Shown here piece by piece: positions 22,516-24,963 of a DNA stretch of 24,963 nt (the first letter of the stretch is position 1; the number at the start of each line of letters is the position of its first letter). Below the pieces are notes generated by a model. It saw only the letters and a list, made by a program, of their open reading frames with translations. It had not been told where the DNA came from and made no database searches. The position numbers and the translations under genes are program-made. Origin of the DNA: an uncultured Oscillospiraceae bacterium (GTDB taxonomy: Bacteria; Bacillota; Clostridia; Oscillospirales; Oscillospiraceae); contig CAKTXO010000013.1 of the NCBI GenBank assembly GCA_934630985.1, positions 1 to 24,963 of the forward strand. The letters are read 5' to 3'.

Positions 22516-23436
22516 ATGAACAACAACACAATCATCCTCGGCATTGACCACGGCTACGGCAACATCAAGACCGCCCACACCTGCTTCCCCACCGGTGTTA
22601 CCACCCACGAGAAAGAACCAACATTCCACAATGACCTGCTTATCTACGACGGTCATTTCTACACCATTGGCGAGGGGCACAAGGAGTTCACCGCCGACAA
22701 GATGATGGACAGCGACTACTATGTGCTGACCCTGGCGGCCATTGCCAAGGAGCTAAGCCTTCGGCGGCTGACTGCGGCCAAGGCCTATCTTGCCGTTGGC
22801 CTGCCTCTGACGTGGGTCAGCGAGCAGAAGGACAGCTTCCGTGCCTACCTCCTGCACAACGAGAGCGTGGATTTCTCCTACCAGGACACGGATTATCATG
22901 TAGAGTTTGTGGGCACTGACATTTATCCGCAGGGCTTCGCCGCCGTTGCGGCTAATCTCCGGGCGTTCCCCGGAACCAATATGCTCTGCGACATTGGCAA
23001 TGGGACTATGAACATCATGTATATCAACGAGTTCCGGCCCGTCCTGAGCAATTGCTACACGGAGAAATTCGGCACCCATCAGTGTATGCTGGCGGTCCGG
23101 GAGACCATTCTGCGGCAGTTCGGCAAGACGCTGAATGACGCGACCATTGAGCGGGTACTGCGGGAAGGAACTGCGGACATAGCACCCAGGTATCTGAACG
23201 CCATCCGGCAGACTGCTTCTGAGTATGTGGACGGTATTTTCCGCAGGCTTCGGGAGCATGAGTATGACCCGGAGCTGATGCGCCTGTATGTGCTGGGCGG
23301 CGGTGGCTGCCTTGTGCGGAACTTTGGCAAATACGAAAAGGGGCGGGTGTTCTTCAATGACGACATTTGTGCCACAGCCAAGGGATATGAGCTTATGACC
23401 ACCCGCAGAATCCAGAAGGAGGGCGGGATCGTATGA
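22516..23436 (+). CDS. ParM-like actin-family partition ATPase
   Basis: A 306-residue actin-like ATPase of the ParM/StbA type. The phosphate-1 loop is LGIDHGYGNIKTA at the N-terminus, phosphate-2 is LCDIGNGTMNI, and the adenosine site is YVLGGGGCLVRNFG near the C-terminus. Such proteins polymerise to push DNA copies apart before cell division. ATG at 22516 has AAAGGAA nine bases upstream. It overlaps the next gene by four bases (ATGA), as ParM and ParR genes often do. No clear iteron-type parC array is seen in the 80 bases upstream. Its presence suggests that the element also has a circular stage in need of stable inheritance. Confidence 0.9.
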   Translation: MNNNTIILGIDHGYGNIKTAHTCFPTGVTTHEKEPTFHNDLLIYDGHFYTIGEGHKEFTADKMMDSDYYVLTLAAIAKELSLRRLTAAKAYLAVGLPLTWVSEQKDSFRAYLLHNESVDFSYQDTDYHVEFVGTDIYPQGFAAVAANLRAFPGTNMLCDIGNGTMNIMYINEFRPVLSNCYTEKFGTHQCMLAVRETILRQFGKTLNDATIERVLREGTADIAPRYLNAIRQTASEYVDGIFRRLREHEYDPELMRLYVLGGGGCLVRNFGKYEKGRVFFNDDICATAKGYELMTTRRIQKEGGIV

Positions 23437-23819
23437 AGCGGCTCTACACGACCACTCTGCGGCTGAATCTGGAAAACGAGGCAGACCGGCAGGCTATGGA
23501 GCATTTGCGGCGGCTGGATCGGAAGAAGTACCGCTCTGTAAACAGCGCCGTGATTACTGCCATCAACGCCTACTTTTCCAGACAGGAGCAACTAGAGGCT
23601 GACCCCTATCTGGAAACCCGCGAGAAAGAGGACACTTTTCTTCAGCGGGTAATTGACACCATCCAAACCGCCCAGCAGCCATCCCAGACCTCTGGATTGG
23701 CTGCCCTGCTCCAACTGCTGCAAGGGACGCAGGCCGCGCCACCGGCTTCTGCCAAGGAGGTTGCGGCTAATAACAGTACGGATTGGGACGCGGCGCTGGA
23801 TTTTGTGGGGAGTTTTTGA
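23433..23819 (+). CDS. Ribbon-helix-helix protein, probable ParR-like adaptor
   Basis: A 128-residue protein. The N-terminus, TTLRLNLENEADRQAMEHLRRL, followed by RSVNSAVITAINAYF, has the strand-helix-helix pattern of ribbon-helix-helix DNA-binding proteins. The C-terminal half is rich in Gln, Ala and Pro and ends with WDAALDFVGSF, a plausible tail for contacting ParM filaments. It overlaps the ParM-like gene by four bases and is probably translated from the same RNA. ParR-like function is inferred from this pairing, and the centromere it would bind was not found. Confidence 0.75.
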   Translation: MKRLYTTTLRLNLENEADRQAMEHLRRLDRKKYRSVNSAVITAINAYFSRQEQLEADPYLETREKEDTFLQRVIDTIQTAQQPSQTSGLAALLQLLQGTQAAPPASAKEVAANNSTDWDAALDFVGSF

Positions 23820-23856
23820 TACCAGCCAATGCCAACTTTGACAGCAAAACGTCTGC

Positions 23857-23891
23857 AAGGGTGTCGTGGAACGCGACGCCCTTCCACTTTT
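23857..23891 (+). terminator. Probable terminator after the partition pair
   Basis: AAGGGTGTCG (23857-23866) pairs with CGACGCCCTT (23874-23883) with one G-U pair, and TTTTT follows four bases later. It is imperfect, but its placement 38 bases after the ribbon-helix-helix gene supports it. A short 21-codon frame crosses it and is not called. Confidence 0.5.
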
Positions 23892-23989
23892 TAATATCAA
23901 TTTCGGATTTCCTACTACCAATGAGAATACAAATCTAAATATTTTGCTATTAGTTTCTCAAGCAAAAGAAAATCTACCACCATAATTCC

Positions 23990-24028
23990 GCCGCCTGATA
24001 CAATTTGCCGGTATCAGGCGGCTTTTTT
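23990..24028 (+). terminator. Strong terminator just upstream of the DUF3847-type gene
   Basis: GCCGCCTGATA (23990-24000) pairs perfectly with TATCAGGCGGC (24012-24022), followed by six T. It ends only 11 bases before the next ribosome binding site, so it either ends upstream transcription or acts as a leader attenuator. Nothing else is seen in 23892-23989. Confidence 0.85.
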
Positions 24029-24055
24029 ACTACCACAAAGGAGGATTTTACCACT

Positions 24056-24262
24056 ATGACAGATACAGAAAAAGTGCTCTTGCAGGCTCAACACCGATTG
24101 GAGGAAGCCCAGGCGCGAAACCGAGTGAAAGAGCGAAAGGCACGGACACGCAGGCTCATTCAGATCGGGGCAATTCTGGAAAAGGTGCTGCCAGAGGTGC
24201 GGACGATGGAGCCGCAGACATTGGAGGAATACCTATTACGAAGAATACCACGAAAAGACTAA
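24056..24262 (+). CDS. DUF3847-type small protein
   Basis: A 68-residue basic helical protein. LLQAQHRLEEAQARNRVKE is a heptad-like helix, and TRRLIQIGAILEKVLPE is the part I recognise as DUF3847-like. Members usually sit just upstream of MobA/MobL relaxase genes in clostridial mobile elements, as here, and may help in mobilization, though no activity is established. ATG at 24056 has AAAGGAGG nine bases upstream; an in-frame earlier start at 24005 lies within the terminator hairpin and is rejected. A terminator follows 11 bases after the stop. Confidence 0.8.
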   Translation: MTDTEKVLLQAQHRLEEAQARNRVKERKARTRRLIQIGAILEKVLPEVRTMEPQTLEEYLLRRIPRKD

Positions 24263-24273
24263 AGCACTCAGAA

Positions 24274-24304
24274 GGTCTCCGGGCAACCGGAGGCCGTTTT
24301 CTTT
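24274..24304 (+). terminator. Terminator after the DUF3847-type gene
   Basis: CTCCGG (24277-24282) and CCGGAG (24287-24292) close on a GCAA tetraloop. Further pairing of GG with CC extends the stem to nine pairs (24274-24295), and TTTTCTTTT follows. Confidence 0.8.
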
Positions 24305-24405
24305 TCCCGAAGGGCGCACTTACTCACCACCTCGTCGTCGCAAAGTCCGCTTACCTCCGTTTCCGCCTTTGGCGAAAACTGCGGCCACTCCCTTGCTCCT
24401 CCTCT

Positions 24406-24655
24406 CCCCACAAAGCAGGCTTTGTGGGGCCCCCTTTCCGGCGGTGGTACTGCTGCTTCGCATCAGCCGTGCGCTCTCCGAGGGGAATGCGGCTCCTGCG
24501 GGAGCCTATGGACAATGCCGCACTTCTGCGGAAGTGCCGTCATTGTCCACGCATGGCGCAGCCGTTTCCTGCTGGAAACAACTGCGGCCCTGCCTGCGAA
24601 AACCTGCCACCGGCAGCTTTGTCGCAGAGATGGACGGCGCACACGCACCGTCCAT
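24406..24655. other. Hairpin cluster, candidate origin of transfer
   Basis: This GC-rich non-coding stretch directly upstream of the relaxase holds a series of perfect inverted repeats. They are an 11-bp stem at 24406-24429, GGCTCC-TGCG-GGAGCC at 24491-24506, a nested structure at 24510-24548 (GGACAATG outer arms, GCACTTC inner arms), GTTTCC-TGCT-GGAAAC at 24564-24579, CTGCC-ACC-GGCAG at 24604-24616, and ATGGACGG with CCGTCCAT at 24630-24655. Relaxase target sites are typically next to such repeats. The nick site cannot be identified by eye. Confidence 0.55.
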
Positions 24656-24703
24656 TTTCTCTTTTGCGAAAGAGAAACAGAAAAGGGAGCGAGGTGATAC
24701 GTT

Positions 24704-24963
24704 CTGGCAATCTACCATTTGGAGGCAAAGGTGGTCAGCCGTGGGGCTGGCCGTTCTGCTGCCGCCGCGGCGGCCTATCTGAGCTGTTCCCGGATTTACA
24801 ATGACTATGACGGGGTGCAGCATGACTACACCCGGAAGCAGGGGCTTGTTTGGCAACAAGTGTTCCTGCCACTGCAAGCACCCTCGGAATGGCAGGACCG
24901 GGAAAAGCTCTGGAATGCAGTAGAGGCAGCGGAAAAAGCAAAGGATAGCCGCCTTGCGCGGGA
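24704..24963 (+). CDS. MobA/MobL-family relaxase, N-terminal part
   Basis: The frame is open to the window edge and starts AIYHLEAKVVSRGAGRSA, then YLSCSRIYNDYDG and KQGLVWQQVFLP, the recognised N-terminus of MobA/MobL relaxases that nick oriT for conjugal mobilization. The family start (Met before AIYH) falls on CTG at 24704-24706. An in-frame TGA at 24695-24697 excludes any earlier start. GAGG (24691-24694) is nine bases upstream, as expected for that position. The next possible starts, TTG at 24719 and a GTG a few codons on, would remove the first beta-strand. So this is either a rare CTG start or a gene with a damaged start codon. Only about 86 codons are visible. Confidence 0.85.
   Translation, partial: MAIYHLEAKVVSRGAGRSAAAAAAYLSCSRIYNDYDGVQHDYTRKQGLVWQQVFLPLQAPSEWQDREKLWNAVEAAEKAKDSRLAR

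Larger units (their letters stand above)
15676..24963. mobile_element. Tn4451-like mobilizable element (partial, ends not found)
   Basis: The genes tnpV, tnpW and a TnpX-type large serine recombinase, followed by a partition pair, a DUF3847-type protein and a MobA/MobL relaxase, mark an integrative mobilizable element. A minus-strand cargo cassette and an SOS-promoter gene pair lie inside. The left boundary is set at tnpV only for convenience, because no attachment-site repeat could be identified, and the element continues past the right edge. Confidence 0.75.

Noticed and set aside
23836..23893. A 21-codon frame across the hairpin at 23857-23883
   Set aside because: There is no ribosome binding site at a suitable distance and the stem-loop explains the sequence better.
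24369..24804. Several overlapping open frames of 60-137 codons before the relaxase
   Set aside because: They run through the hairpin cluster, lack ribosome binding sites and have low-complexity composition; the region is better read as a non-coding transfer origin.

Overview
The window looks like chromosomal DNA of a gut-type Firmicute, most likely an Oscillospiraceae/Ruminococcaceae-like clostridium. The reasons are strong AGGAGG ribosome binding sites, a moderately GC-rich base composition, consensus sigma-A promoters, a GH94 phosphorylase, palindromic intergenic repeats of a type common in these genomes, and a Tn4451-style (TnpX/TnpV/TnpW) mobile element. No rRNA, tRNA or CRISPR array was seen.

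Bases 1-3035: a terminator and three perfect hairpins (intergenic repeats) precede a minus-strand GH94 disaccharide phosphorylase, probably cellobiose phosphorylase.

Bases 2964-9677: two related SAM-dependent methyltransferase genes and a complete Opp/Nik-type ABC importer (two permeases, two ATPases, one binding lipoprotein). The first methyltransferase has its own promoter. The second heads a tightly packed six-gene operon. Both promoters carry the same 18-bp block, containing a C6G6 palindrome, at exactly the same distance from the -10 box, so they are probably under one regulator. The operon leader also holds a terminator-like hairpin. The set looks like an uptake system for a small chelate or peptide with linked methyltransferases; a metallophore role is inference.

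Bases 9719-13367: an OmpR-type response regulator and histidine kinase. They are followed by a small secreted protein made almost entirely of GX3 tetrads, whose ribosome binding site can be masked by an 11-nt complementary leader segment, and then by a membrane-anchored serine esterase. A strong terminator ends this block.

Bases 13409-15175: a self-contained MarR operon with a consensus promoter and a 20-bp palindromic operator, encoding MarR, a seven-helix membrane protein and an unknown soluble protein. A 220-bp nested palindromic (MITE-like) element and other inverted repeats follow (15224-15571).

Bases 15676 to the window end: a mobilizable element. It contains tnpV; a minus-strand cargo cassette (DUF3786-type, TetR, DUF1638-type) under a consensus promoter with an internal TetR-type palindrome; a minus-strand pair (sigma-region-4-like HTH protein and DUF6076-type zinc-finger protein) whose consensus promoter contains a LexA (SOS) box; tnpW; the large serine recombinase tnpX; a ParM/ParR-like partition pair; a DUF3847-type small protein; a hairpin-rich candidate oriT; and the N-terminus of a MobA/MobL relaxase that appears to begin at CTG. 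The recombinase and the DUF6076-type protein share the same C-terminal zinc finger. The element's ends were not located.
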